From Cymodocea nodosa (Eukaryota; Streptophyta; Magnoliopsida; Alismatales; Cymodoceaceae), in contig CM072347.1 of assembly GCA_036874045.1 (NCBI GenBank), positions 8,744,501 through 8,808,500 of the forward strand: a stretch of DNA of 64,000 nt, read 5' to 3'. The notes beneath the pieces were generated by a model. The model did no database searches and was not told where the DNA came from. It saw nothing but the letters and a program-made list of their open reading frames with translations. The translations under genes were made by a program, and so were the position numbers. This document shows, in pieces, positions 21,979-34,557 of the stretch. The stretch's first letter is position 1, and every line of letters starts with the position of its first letter.

Positions 21979-23420
21979 CTTTGTGACCAAGAGAAAACCA
22001 CATTTACATGTTCTTTTAGTACTTTTGCATTTTGACACATGCCTTTTGGTTTGTATAATGTTTCTACAGTTTTTCAAAGGTATATGATTAGAATCTTTTT
22101 GAACATGATTGATAACTTTTAGAGATTTTTATGGATGACTTTTCTATATCTAGATCTTCCTTTAATGGATGTCTTAAAAATTTAGAATTAGTTTTAAAAA
22201 GATGTATAGATAAGAACTTAGTATTAAATTGGGAAATGCTACTTCATAGTACAACAAAGTATTGTGTTGGGTCATGTAGTATTTAAGAAAGGATTGGAAG
22301 TAGATAAAGCTAAAGTAGATTTAATAGACAACCTACCATCTCCTAAATTAGTTAAAGATATAAGAGCATTTTTTGCTTATACTAGATTTTATAGAAGATT
22401 TATTAAAAACTTTAATAAGATTACTCATCCTTTAACAAATCTATTATCAAAGGATCATAAGTTTGAATTTTCTAGGGAATGTCAAGATGCCTTTGATGAG
22501 CTTAAGGAAGCCCTCACCTCTACACCTATTGTAATCCACCTGATTGGTCCCAACCATTCGAGTTGACGTGTAATGCATTAAATTATGTGATTAGTGCTAT
22601 GTTAGGGCAAAGAATTGATAAAATACCAAGGGTAATCTACTATGCTACTAAAACTCTTAATGCATCCCAAATGAAATATACGGTTATAGAGAAAGAATTT
22701 TTAGCTATAGTTTCTGCTCTTGAGAAATTTAGATCTTATCTATTAGGCTCTAAGGTTATCATTTTTACTGATGATTTTGCCATTAAATATTTATTAAATA
22801 AAAGGGATGCTAAAGCTAGATTAATTAGGTGGATTCTTTTATTACAAGATTTGATATTGAAATCAAGGATAAGAAATGACATGTGAAAATGTGGTAGCCA
22901 ATCATTTGTCTTGGATTGTCACAACCCAAGGAGAGTTACCCATTGATGACTCATTTCCTCATGAGCAGTTAATGGTTATAACTCTAGTTCTTTGGTTTAC
23001 AAACATTATTAATTATTTGGTGACAAAACAATTGCTAAGAAATTGGTTGAAGCAACATATTAAGAAATTCTTAGCTAAGGTTAGGGATTATTACTGAGAT
23101 GATCCCTATCTCTTTAAGTGTTGTCAAGATTATATTCTTAGAAGATGCATTCTAGATATGGAGATTCATAGTGTCTTATTTTTTTGTCATGACCAATCTA
23201 TCAGTGATCATCTTAACCTTATTAAGACTACAACTAAAGTTCTTCAATATGATTTTTTCTAACTCATATTGCATAATTATACATATTTCTATGTTAAAAA
23301 TTGTATGGATTGTCAAAAAATAGGTAGATTGATTAGAAGAAATATAATATTGCTTACACCAATTATTAAAATTGAAATATTTAATATATGAGGCATTAAT
23401 TTTATGAGACCCTTCACCAA
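21979..23420 (+). pseudogene. Ty3/Athila-like pol, right part (RT, RNase H, integrase)
   Basis: It continues the frame left at 6680 (CDQEKTTFTC). It includes RT (FLWMTF-like remnants of the catalytic region near 22130; GHVVFKKGLEVDKAKVDLI at 22266), the connection (FYRRFIKNFNKITHPLTNLL), RNase H (MTCNALNYVISAMLGQ at 22563; EKEFLAIVSALEKF; FTDDFAIKYLL) and the integrase zinc finger and start of the core (CMDCQKIGR near 23305; INFMRPF near 23400). It ends abruptly at about 23420, so most of the integrase core and the 3' end are lost. Multiple frameshifts and stops are present. Confidence 0.88.
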
Positions 23421-23990
23421 TTAATCAACACCTCTCGTTGCTCGTCTACCCCTATGGGTTCACTTAGCTCCCCTGTATTTGATATCAAATTGATTTGGTC
23501 TTGGATTTCTGATCTTAGCTAGCACAAGTGTATTGATCGACACACTGGTTTGGTGGTATGTTGAGAGGTATTCAGAACTCTTCCCCTGGTCCTTTCCAAC
23601 GGTGTAGTACCTCCTAGATTCTCACCTTTGAAAGGTGGCGGAAAGGGAAGGATTTAGTTTGGTAGTTCAATTATTCACCCTTCCTACGGGGGATCTTCCC
23701 GTGTTAAAAAATTGAAGGATCAAGTTTGTTACAGATTCCGTTATCGTTTTGTCACGTGGACACGCCCTAACGACCTGATGGTGACAGGTATAACAATCTG
23801 GTACAAGACAAGCTACTAAAGACAGTGGCACTTAACGATAAAATAACTAACATCCGGGCATCTATAAGGTGCATGGTTCACATTGATTGAATCTGGTGTG
23901 TAGCCATTCTTCAAGATTTGCATTCCTCTCGATAAGAGAAAAAATATAATATTTGTTAGAAAACCTAACCAGATATATTAATCTAACCAC
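23421..23990. other. unassigned block, higher GC
   Basis: The Ty3 pol stops and a more GC-balanced stretch starts ('cacctctcgttgctcgtcta' onward). No ORF, tRNA or LTR end was recognised. It could be part of another transposon or an organelle-derived insert; the sequence alone does not decide. Confidence 0.3.
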
Positions 23991-24331
23991 AAGTGCAACT
24001 ACAAGACATGGATGCATTATTTCTTAAATCTATTTTGGTACATGCAGCATTATAATTTCCACAGAATGCCATCCAAAGTAACTAGTATTTCAGCCAACCT
24101 TGTATGCGCAAGAACCATCCAAGAGATCTACATGGAAACAATTCAAGGTGAGACTGAGGATCTTAGCTGGAGATATGCGGATTTAATATCAAATAAGTTA
24201 TTGGAAAAGGGTGATTAGACATGTGCTTTACCTGCACACAGACCACAGACTGCCATCTTGCCCTGAATACTTTGACATACATTTTGTGCAGATGCTACCG
24301 TCCCCAATAAAAAAAATAAACAAGAATTCCA

Positions 24332-24332
<1 letters not shown>

Positions 24333-24371
<39 letters not shown>
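24333..24371 (+). repeat. (CT)n microsatellite
   Basis: There are about 19 uninterrupted CT units. Confidence 0.9.
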
Positions 24372-24373
<2 letters not shown>

Positions 24374-26437
24374 TTTGTGAAGTTAAGATTTTCTCGTATG
24401 TTTCAAATCCTGATTTTCAAAGAATTCAGAGATGGTGGAAGGCTTCTAAATTATCCTGATACATGATTTCATGTAAGAATTCTACTCTTCTCAAGTGGTG
24501 CATTTATTTTCATCTGTAAAAGTGGCATGCAGGAGTTTGCAAAAGATAACTACCAGATGATCTTTTAGTTCCACAGGTGTGTAATTAGAATCAAGCCGAT
24601 CACTTCACTTGATTGACAGTAGAGTAATATAGTTGATTTTCTACTCTTTTGCAAGGAAAAATGTTCTAAATTAGACAAAAATACTATCATTATGAAAAAT
24701 CAAGCTAATTACTCTAATTTAGGTAGCATTTACCAAGCTTTTGCCCTTAAAAAAAACCTTGTCTTAACACTTGGAGTTCCACAAGGGAAGCATTGTATGA
24801 CAAATTTACCTGTCATGATCCTTCCGTCACTTCCATATGAAATTTTTCCTAGTAAGAGCAAACTCTTTTCTCTATAAGCAGTTCATGTGTTGGATAACAG
24901 TGCACGTAGTCTTGAACTGCTAATAATCGAACGAGAGATGATCCACATTTGCATGCAAAGCATCAATGTCTTGGGCACTGATGCGGTTCTGAGAACGCAG
25001 ATTTACAGGAGCAAATTAAGGAAGGAAACGGCATCCGGCATCCTTGCCTTTCATATGAAAGGGTGTTATGTTACATTTTCTTCCCATAAGGAAACGTTAA
25101 GGCTTCAAGACATCACCATACATATGGTAACCCCTTTCTGAACACTTGTCGGAAATGATTCAGTAAACAATAGGCAAGTTCGGCAGGTCGCCCTTTTCTG
25201 TAGAAATTGATGCCTGTGCACATGCATGGACTGCTCAAGTTCTCACTGAAAAAGGTTTCCTGGATGTTTCGTGTTTTCTTTTTTTTTAAAAAATTTATGC
25301 GGAAGACTTTTGGTTAAAAGACAATATTGAATAATTGGATCATATTCCTTACTCCTACTTGCGTCACATAATCTTTGGGAGATATGAGCTTGTGGGTGGA
25401 GGAAAGGCCCTTAAAACTGGTTTAGTTTGATGTTGTCGCATTTTAAATCACTAATCGAGTTTCAACATATTTTACTTTTTCGTAAGTTCGATGAACAACG
25501 AATCATATTTGGATAAGCATTTAATTTAAATAAGCCAGTATGGAAAAATGATTCCAAAACACTACCTTAGTTTAATTTCATAATGATATCCGAATATCTT
25601 ATGGTATCATCCTCTACCTCAAAGATGGCTTCTTTTCCTTGTCTTCAAAAAATTTGGGGTCCTAAGGAGCCCTGCAAAAAAAAGGAAGTTTGAATCTGCA
25701 TGTTTTGTTTGTAAAAATATATCATTTCGTTACATAATTTAATTTAATTGTAGATTTAATGATGGATTAGAATAAAGGAAAGAATTTCTTTTTATATGAA
25801 AAGATCATTCACATAATGCTAATAATTTCTTTTAATACTATCTATCAGTTTTATCTTCCACCAAGCTGAAAAAAGCCTAGATTCTTATGCAACTCAATGC
25901 CACATCGAAACAAGAAAAAAAGAGAGTCACATTTCCAAGAAATGGCGAAGTTGGAACTAGGAAGTGAGCCATGTGGTTGACTGATTGAACAAGAGGAGAA
26001 TATGGTAAGGAACAAAATTTAAAAAAGATGGTAAGATGGAAAGGATGTCAGAGCCCAACAAGCAGACAAGGACGATTGCTGCTTTGATTGATGTTCCTTA
26101 GCTTAATAATTATTGAAAATTTTATTTTGACAATGGTAATGATTCGAGGTCATGACTTTGATGCATGTGATATTGGAATGGTCTTTGTAAGTAAACTCAC
26201 ATGCTTACTGGAAGGAGACCCTACCATGACTCTGTAGGGTTTGAAGGCAATTGAATAATTTCAAGAGGTCATGTGGGCATGCATGTGTCAGTCAGTCACC
26301 CCCATGGGAGCAACCATCTTAAAACTCTTAGGCAATAATAGTGGACAGCAATCAAACCTTAGCAAACGTAGAATCAAGAGTTGAGCATCACTTCTCATCG
26401 AGTGAATGGAATATACCCAAAAACACCTTCACTGTAA

Positions 26438-26461
26438 AAATAATAATAATAATAATAATAA
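26438..26461 (+). repeat. (AAT)n microsatellite
   Basis: There are about seven AAT/ATA units after GTAAA. Confidence 0.9.
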
Positions 26462-27255
26462 GGCAAAAGTCACCCCATCGAATTACAAGCGTCTACCAGA
26501 GAAAAGGCAGGAAAAAATGCTGCCCAGTAATAGATCAGGTGAGATGGGGCTTGGGACCCATGACACCTCCATGATTGAACCCTTTTCTTCGTTCCACTCG
26601 GACAATAACAGGATCCATCGTCCACCCTGTGAAAAGTCCAGGGTAACGCCATAATTGCCACACCACAGGCATAATTCTTAGAGATGAATCATCGGCTTCT
26701 TTGAGAAACTGAAAAATCCTGATGGCCTTCGGTTAGTCTGTCTGAGAAGCAAGCAAGATTTCCATTTGTAAAGCGCATGAGCAGTAAAGCACTCTTGGTA
26801 AGGTAGTAGATCTGCTGTCTTCAAGCTTCCCATGGCAATTATTTATTAATGGGTACAACACCCACAATCATACCCTCTACAGCAACAGTGGTGTGTGTGT
26901 GTGCCCATTTCGATTATGATGAAATGGTTTTGCCTTGTCCCGTAGCTCCTTCGAGGCGACCCTCCTCCGCCTTGTGAAAAGACAACTGGCATGTGATTAT
27001 AATAGAGTAGTAACAGCAATCAATTTCCGCATTTGTAAGGTGACATTTTCTTATAAATTAAATTTAAATAAGAAGTTTAACGATATACATCAGAAAAAAA
27101 AAACTACCACATGCATCAGCAGTTACATGTCACTGCCAACCTTCGATGATAATAATTCAGTTCCCACGTTGAGGAACCAAAATAATCCGACCACTCCTCC
27201 CGGCACGGACGAACGGATTTGAAGGTTCGGTTACCAGACCATCCATGATCGCTGC

Positions 27256-27262
27256 TATAAAA
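27256..27262 (+). promoter_or_regulatory. TATA box of the host gene
   Basis: TATAAAA lies 92 bp before the first ATG, the right distance for a short 5' UTR. The surrounding DNA becomes GC-rich from here on. Confidence 0.55.
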
Positions 27263-27353
27263 CAATGCGGCGAGAAGCGAGCGACGCTCCCGTTCCCATC
27301 GACGTGTGTGTGGTTTCATTTCGCCGGCGGTAGCAGCGTAGGAAGCCACCGCC

Positions 27354-27713
27354 ATGACGCAGATGGCCCTCTTCTGCTGCCCAAAACAGGTGTCATCCTG
27401 TTCGAGTTCGGGCGGCGGTGGGGCCATGGGCGCACCGGCCGCGTCCCGGAGGAAGGACAACCGTTGCTGCTGCGGCATTCGGAGACTGATGAGGAGGCTC
27501 AGGAAGCAGAGCAAGGTGCTTTGCTCCGCAAGGACTCCCGCTTCCGGGTGCCGCCAGTATGATCCCCTCAGTTATGCGATGAACTTCGATCGGGCCGGGT
27601 TCGACGACGACGACGACGACGGCTCCACCCAATTCACCCACACGTTCTCTTCAAGGTACGTTGCGCCGGTGGTGGCTGACCGTCCCCGGCTTCCTCCCAC
27701 TGCAGGTCATTAG
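27354..27713 (+). CDS. small plant-specific Cys/Arg-rich protein of unknown function
   Basis: 119 codons in one exon. The first ATG is in a good context (CCGCCATGA), and a second in-frame ATG at 27363 would give a MALFCCPK start. Features in order: Cys pairs near the N-terminus, a Gly-rich stretch, a basic segment (CCCGIRRLMRRLRKQSK, about residues 39-55), the conserved block YDPLSYAMNFDRAGF (about 70-84), an Asp run, and FSSRYV. I recognise the basic-RLMRRLR plus YDPLSY-NFD arrangement as a family of short plant proteins often annotated as uncharacterised or stress-induced; no molecular role is established. The codons are strongly GC3-rich, unlike all neighbouring DNA, which fits a real host gene. 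An AAGGTACGT at about 27653 resembles a splice donor, but the reading frame closes normally, so I prefer a single exon. Confidence 0.8.
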   Translation: MTQMALFCCPKQVSSCSSSGGGGAMGAPAASRRKDNRCCCGIRRLMRRLRKQSKVLCSARTPASGCRQYDPLSYAMNFDRAGFDDDDDDGSTQFTHTFSSRYVAPVVADRPRLPPTAGH

Positions 27714-28429
27714 CCTAGTGAACCTTCTCTACTGATCCATTAATTGCAAGACAAGACGCGAGGAGGAGAAGAAGAAGCAGAAGGAAAGATGAATTCCAAG
27801 TTTTGGGTTGTGGGTCTTGTGGTTCGATGATAGTAGTGCATGTTTCGATCTGTAGCTTTTTTTTGTTTTGGGTTTTGATGGTGTGGTAATATTTCCAAGT
27901 TGCCAAGAAATTTTGGTTTCCTAGTAGAGACAACGAGGAGGAAGACCTGCAGATCCTTCTTCACTGCGAATTGGCTTGTGTTGTGCTCAGCAGATCTATC
28001 TACCTTGCCAATTGACCGGCCGACGACGCTTCTGGTTGTTTAGATCTAATCGACTAAAATGCCACCATATTTCTTAAATATATGTTCCAAAAATCCACTT
28101 CATCGTGCATGGTGAACTGGCAGTCGCCACGATTTTCCGCATTCGTAATTTTAATAAAATCCGATTGTACGATTCATTTTTCCGTCGCCACTCTTGGGTA
28201 CCCCGCTTTCGCTTTATTACTACGGGTCCCAATATTTTAATAAAAAATGCAAGTATTCGTATTTACCTTATCTTTTATAAATTTTTTATTATAGGTGTTG
28301 GTAATAAATAATTGGGATTACATCTCTCCTCTTTAATTTCAACTCTCCTAGCGCTAGCGTAAGGAGTACTATGCTGGTTTTGAGTATAATAAAATAATCG
28401 AGAAGATTATAAATATAAAATTTATTAGG
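27714..28429 (+). other. 3' flank of the host gene
   Basis: This is the presumed 3' UTR and downstream DNA. An AATAAAA-like sequence near 28148 could serve for polyadenylation. No further gene was seen. Confidence 0.4.
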
Positions 28430-29160
28430 CCTGTTAATAATTTTTGTTGTTCAAGATTTATGTAATATGCATTTATATGTTATCTGCAGTTAAAATATTT
28501 CATAATTGGACATAAATGCCATAATCAGCCTTGTTTATGTCTGTTATCAAATTTACACAAAATAGTTCTTTTCTACCATATAAACTGCGATATCAAACCC
28601 ATTTGGTTCAGATTTATGCTATAATTTCATAATATATAGTATAATCTACCCTCCGTAAAAATAATGTTGGGTTTACCCTGTACTCTTATAATTTTTTTTT
28701 TTGGGTTTTTGTACAAATACTCTTGATAAGTCTACGAATCACTCATGTGCCCTTATGGGAGTGATTATTATATAATACACTGGAAAACAGGATTGTAGGT
28801 ACCTGTAACAAAAAATATTATAAGTATTTATCTTATGGTTTAGATATATTAATTTAAAATCTATTAAAGGTTGCATTTAAAATAATAGATATTTATCTTT
28901 TTGTAAAAATTTATTTCAAATGCAGTCTTTATTAGTAAGAGATCTTAAATTGATGTATTTAAATCGTAGGACGAACACTTTCAATATTTTTAGTTGTAGT
29001 TGCCTACAGTAATATTGAACTATATATATATCATTAATTGTTGAATTTAAATTCCCTACTTTTCTATCTTTACTAACACCATACGTATACGAAATGTCAA
29101 CGATACATGGTTAACCCTAACTCAAGAGTGAAATGACTAATTTACCCTTGTAACCTAATA
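28430..29160 (+). repeat. direct duplication, copy A
   Basis: Matching blocks in the same order occur here and at 29600-30150: 'cataatcagcc', 'tatcaaatttaca', 'aaaataatgttggg', 'caaatactctt', and 'ggttaaccctaac' with 'gaaatgactaat'. Copy A has about 300 extra bp (28745-29040). The copies are quite diverged, and no coding content was seen. Confidence 0.65.
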
Positions 29161-29599
29161 TAACCCTAACTTGGCCACTTGACCGCCCCCCAATATTGAA
29201 CACTACTCAACCCAATGCTCCACCCTTATCATCTCAAGAGTGAGGAGCTATCTAGCCATGTGGTTGCAGTAGTCTGCTTCCAGTGTTGGTAATGATTAAT
29301 GCATCATGTAGGACATCTAGGAGTGCTACCGTTGGTTGTGTCGTAGAGGGCAGCAAGGAGCATTGGTCGTAAATTGCATTGCAAAGGGTTACGAGGAGCA
29401 TTGGTGTCAAGCAACTATCATTGCAATGGCAACATCAAAGAATCAACTGTTACTAATTTGGTTTGACAATGGTGAGCCACTTCCCCCTTCTTAATTTCAA
29501 CATACTATTTCAAATATATAGAATGTTGAAATTTCGGCTAATATTTCCGTAGACACACATTTCCTTGTGCTAAGGTAAAAAGTTCTATGGCTTAGGCCG
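29161..29599. other. spacer between the duplicated blocks
   Basis: No ORF or known repeat was recognised. Confidence 0.4.
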
Positions 29600-30150
29600 C
29601 CTTTGGTTCGTATTTATGATGACGAAGATTATAAATAATCATCAAAATCTTGAAATTTATGAAATATGCATTCACACGGTATCTAAAGTCAAAGGACTTC
29701 ATAAATGACAATAAATCCCATAATCAGCCTTAACGTTGATTATCAAATTTACATAAAAATAGTTCATTTCTACTATGCAAAATCTAAAAGATTTATGGAT
29801 AAATCTATCATATCAAACATATTTGGTTTAGATTTATTCTATAATTCCATAATCTCATAATCTACCATCCATAAAAATAATGTTGGGCTTACCCTATAAT
29901 CCTAACCCATATATTTCTCTTTTTTGAGTATTCATCCATAAAAATAATGTTAGGTTTACCTTATTATCTAATGTTGATACAAAAATAAAAATTCATATGT
30001 TTCTTTTTGGGTGTTTCCCCAAATACTCTTCATAAGTATAACAAATTCCTTACTTTACTACGCTTACCATCAACATGTGTATGAAATGTTGACTATACAT
30101 TGGTTAACCCTAACCTAGGATGAGAAATGACTAATCTACACTTGTTACTT
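29600..30150 (+). repeat. direct duplication, copy B
   Basis: Partner of 28430-29160. Its start (GCCGCCTTTGGTTCG) resembles the ends of some plant miniature transposons, so the duplicated unit may include a MITE. The block around AAAATAATGTTGGG is itself doubled inside this copy (about 29875 and 29938). Confidence 0.6.
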
Positions 30151-30676
30151 GTTTCTTATATGGTTTGTATCCCAATAGCAGTAGGGCTACCAAATGACTA
30201 AGAGGTCATGGAGTTGACACATGATCTTTCTCTTGGAAGGGGTTTTCTAATGTAGTAAATAGAAGCAACATCATTGAAGCCTATTGGAACCCACCAAAAG
30301 TCCACTTAGTAATTGTCAAATCCCACTGGTGAGCCTTCACTTACATGTTGTGGGATGGAGATGGGAGGGTGAATCAAAATCCATCGATTATGATGGAATC
30401 TACTAATAATTGGGTAATCGGAATCCATTGAAAAAAAAGACAATACCTTGTTGAGAGTTAAGAAGATGATGCCCTCCACATTCTCTAGCTAGCTTTATAT
30501 AAAGCTTGTGAAATTACTACTAGCCACCCTCCAAAGGATGTGGCATTCAATGCATAGAGGAAGGATCGTTTGGGACCCCTCGTTCTTCCTTAAAATCTAG
30601 CAGCTTGTTCTCTTCACCATCCATTAAGATAGACAACTGTCCTTCATAAAGCACCCCCTCTTTAAGAAAGCTCTTT
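30151..30676. other. intergenic DNA
   Basis: No gene or clear repeat was recognised. Confidence 0.4.
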
Positions 30677-31225
30677 GTTTAGAATGAAAAAGTGCATAAT
30701 ATTAATGGTTAAATAATAGTTAATTACATAATATTTAGCTTATCATATGAGAATTAAGTTATTATGTTACAATTGCATGATTATATGCCTTAATCATAGA
30801 ATGTGCATAATTTCAAGGAATTAACGTTAATTAAATATTATTTCTGAAAGATTGAAAACCTGATTTAAGTGTAGTTTTATAGTATTAAGCATGATCTGTT
30901 TTATTTGCACATATTTATATCATGTATAATGCATAGTAACAACTCGTTGAGTTAATGTTCTTTTTCTAAAAAGATCACATGCTAACTCGTTGAGTTATAG
31001 GTTTAAAGGTATAAGAATATCATGTGAGAACTCGTTGAGTTAGCGAGTAAAACTGTAAGTTGTAATTTGAACTCGTTAAGTTAGCATTATGCACGTGTTG
31101 AATTTAAATGTTTTATTATGTCATGTGAGCTGCACATGTTTAACTCGTTAAGTTAGCATAACTATACATGTTGAGTTACTTGAATATATACTAAGGTAAC
31201 GCATTTTGTTAGTGTTATGAGCTTG
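30677..31225 (+). repeat. LTR fragment of the F-box element family
   Basis: It starts TGTTTAGAATGAAAAAGTGC, as the LTR at 34558 does, and follows it with decay (taactcgttaagttagcata block) up to a point matching about 34955. There it is cut by an oppositely oriented LTR (TGTAGGATC). Confidence 0.7.
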
Positions 31226-33446
31226 TAGGATCATTCTATCATAAGAGGGGGGTGAATTGTGTCTTTAATAATTAAATTACCAATAAATAAAATAAGAGCA
31301 CAAAACACTCGTAAATAAAATTCTATTCTTTATAAACTTTAAAGAAAGAATTTACAATTTCTTTTCAGCTCAATTCCCTTCTTGTCGGTTTTGATATAGT
31401 AAAGTCTGATATACAATTCAAAAAGAAAATGAAGCCCTTATTTTAAGCTAATTTCAAATTGTATAAAACTTGATCTTTATGCACGTAGTTCCTTTTCCTT
31501 CTTTTTGTTCAGCTTTTGTATCTCTTCTTCTCTAATTGTCAAATTTCCAGACTTCTTACGTTTACAACTCCTTTTTCTGAAATTGCTTAGAATTCCAAAC
31601 TTCTTCTGATGTTGGAGAATTTTTCTAGATTTGATATGTAGTTGAATATTCAGACTTGATTTTTCAAATTGTGATTTAAGATTGGGATTGAATATTCAGA
31701 CTTGGTTTTTTAGATTGGGATTAGGGATGATTGTAATATAGCTCGTACTCTCTATTTTTAGTAGTTGAAACTATGACTTCAGGTTCAGCATGTTTATCTA
31801 CTTAATTCATAATCTATGTACTAATTTCAAATTCAAATTATCCATGATTTCCACTATGTTTTTGAATTTCCACTATGTCCACTCTCTATTTTGAAATTTC
31901 CACTATCTCCACTATCATTTTGAATTTCTACGATTTTATATCGTAGATCCACTAAAACTTTATCTTCTTGGAGATTTGTAGAATATCTTCTAAGTCACTA
32001 CTTTAGTCGAACACTTACCTTTAAGTCTTGTAAAAACTTGAACACTTATCTATAACTTTTCGAGTTTTTGCACTGTAAAGTATCAATTTATGCATTTTAT
32101 ATATGTTAATTCATGCATATTAAGGATTATAAGTCATCATTATATATGTTCTTATAAAGGATTACATGAAAATCATATTTTTAGACATATGCATGAATTA
32201 GGGATTAAATAGTTGATAATGTACAAATTTATCCTTTATTAAATTAACACCTAGTCAATTAGCCCATGTGTAGATATAATTAATTTATATATTGATTTCA
32301 TACATATCTTAAAAGAATTATCATTAAGATATGAAATCAAATAATCCTCAATTGAGCAAGCAATATATTATGCACATTTCATTTTTGCTTTATAATTGAG
32401 TAGCAATTTATGTGTAATGTGCATATGCATTTAATGTTATGTTTGAGTTGTTGAAAATAGGTGAGGGACCCTTGGATTAAATCATGGGAAATCAACAGCC
32501 TATGGTCGTCCATCACACACTTCCAATTCTTGAAGATATCAATCAATCAACCATCAAGACTTGCTTAATTTAGGAGGTCACAAATTGGAAGGAGTTTGAA
32601 TTCTTTCCATAGATGAATGACAAGGGAAGAGAAAAGTGTATGGCCGACCAAGGAAACATCCATCTCCTTTCTCCTCCACGCAAAAGGCCAAGCAAAGAAC
32701 TCCAAAATTTTCGTCCTCCCTTCTTCCAGCCAAGGTTGTGGATGAGCTAGACGTCTTCCCCCTCATACTAGAAGACCTCCTTTTCTCCACTCCAAGCCGA
32801 CATACGGAAGGATCTCTACAGGTGAAATTGGTGGTATTGGAGGCACGTGTGCAGCATTGGAAGAGCTTGGGATGTGATCTTCAAGATAAGGTAATTAGGA
32901 ACCATCAAAATTGAGAGGAAAGCCAACAAATTCATATATCTTGGAAGTGGTAGAAGACGTGCAACCACCACTTCAAAGCAACTGTAGAGACCACTTTTGG
33001 ATGTGCTATAGGTGGTGACAGCCTTGTAGTGTGCTGGTGTGATGTGATTCAAGGTTGAAAGGGAGCTCTTGCTTGAAGAAAGGTGGAGAACTTAAAGGTA
33101 TATAGGAGAGGAGAGATCCTCATACTTGTAAACATATTTTCATATCAAATGTGTATGAGTATTTAAGTATTTTAAATTTATAAGTGTATGCACGTTTAGG
33201 ATCTTTGTTAAATGTTTATTTCTTTAATTCAAATAGTTGTTTTAGATTAGATCTCATGGAATATAGTTGCTTCATGTGAATGCATGTATATCCTATTTGC
33301 TGTAAATTCCAATGCATGTTCTATTTTGTTATATGTTTTACGATTCGATTCATTTGAGTTTTATGTTGTGCTATAGCTTGTTTTGTAACTATTTCAAGTG
33401 TACAATACGTATGTAGTGTTGTTGGAATTTTTTTGAATGTATTTCT
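31226..33446 (-). repeat. mosaic of LTR fragments including a reversed SIRE-like LTR end
   Basis: From 31226 the + strand shows GAGGGGGGTGAATTG, the reverse of the CAATTCACCCCCCTC end typical of SIRE-like LTRs. The rest is AT-rich. Positions 32570-33060 resemble the transcribed part of an LTR; the short ORFs there (32636-32914, 32816-33052) are not convincing genes. Exact borders were not resolved. Confidence 0.45.
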
Positions 33447-34429
33447 TATTAGGACCCTAGTATTTTGATAATGCAAAAACCTGTGTGAGGAAACAAATTG
33501 TATTTCACAGATATGACAGCTCAGCAAAAGATCAAAAGACAAATAAACAGATACAGGTAGTTCAGAAATTGCTGCTATAAAGCTATAAGAAAATCGAACA
33601 GTTCTAGGCTTAAGTATCCAGAAGAAAGTTAATCTTCGATGAGTTACAGGCTTAAGTATCCGAAGAGTCAATTTAAAGTAGAAATACTGTTAGATAGTTA
33701 GAAGAATAACTATTCGAAAATATAAGGCATTTGGAGAGTTTGAAAGATAGCTGGTTGAATGATCGGAGAGTTAAGGAGTTAACTATCTAAAAGCTCAAGG
33801 CAAATCAGAAAGTTAGGAAAGCTAACTATCCGAAACTTAAGTCATTCATTTACCCACGTGCAGAAATCCAGACAGAAGCTTACAAGGATTTTTTAGAGAG
33901 TTAGAAAGCTAACTATCCAAAAAATAACAAGTTTCGGAAGGTTACAAACTTAACTATCCAAAACTTAAGTCATCCTACTATGCACATGTAGAATTAAGAA
34001 GACAGTAGTCGAAAGCTTAAAAGAAAAATCGGAGAGTTACTATAGCTAACTATCTAAAAGTCAAGAACTTTTCAGTAAGTTAAAGTTACAAGTTCCAAAA
34101 TCATGACACCTCATATGAACAACTTAAATTCTCACGTGACATAGACAAAATGACTTAAGTGATTTTTCGGTGAGTTACGAACATCTTTCGGAAAGTTACG
34201 TAGATAACTATCCGAAAGTTTGAGAAAATCAGAAGGTTATCTTGAAACACCTTTCCAAATGGTAACTTACTATATTTAGACCTACAAACTCAGCAAGTAC
34301 AGCAAAAATCAATCCGTTGAAGTAAAAATATGATCGTTGGACTTACAAGTATAAATACAGACAGATCATTCAATATTCAGTAGAGCTATAAAGTGAGATT
34401 ACAGATACAATCACATATAGAGACATAGT
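33447..34429 (+). repeat. SIRE-like LTR, truncated
   Basis: It begins TATTAGGACCCTAG (TGTTAGGACC-type start) and contains many GAGTTA / TAACTATCCGAAA half-sites. It ends where TGTAGACACCC begins at 34430, apparently interrupted by the Tat-like element. Confidence 0.55.
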
Positions 34430-34557
34430 TGTAGACACCCAAATCTCACCCCCCTTTTTAGGAACTATCTTTTTCACTATTGCAACCCCTGAGGTGTACA
34501 CTATCATTGCGCTTATGCAATTGTGCACCTTTGTCATCTAGAGTAGTGCTAGATGGC

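Larger units (their letters stand above)
23991..27240. other. intergenic DNA, no gene recognised
   Basis: Only short chance ORFs were seen (for example 24692-24877 and 24887-25141, no recognisable similarity). The region contains a CT and an AAT microsatellite. The last 500 bp are likely upstream sequence of the host gene. Confidence 0.5.

Noticed and set aside
24692..25141. Two adjacent short ORFs (61 and 84 codons)
   Set aside because: No similarity, codon bias or splice pattern supporting a gene; left as intergenic.
32636..32914. 92-codon ORF
   Set aside because: It sits in a mosaic of LTR fragments at the place of the transcribed LTR part; overlapping antisense ORFs of similar length suggest chance.
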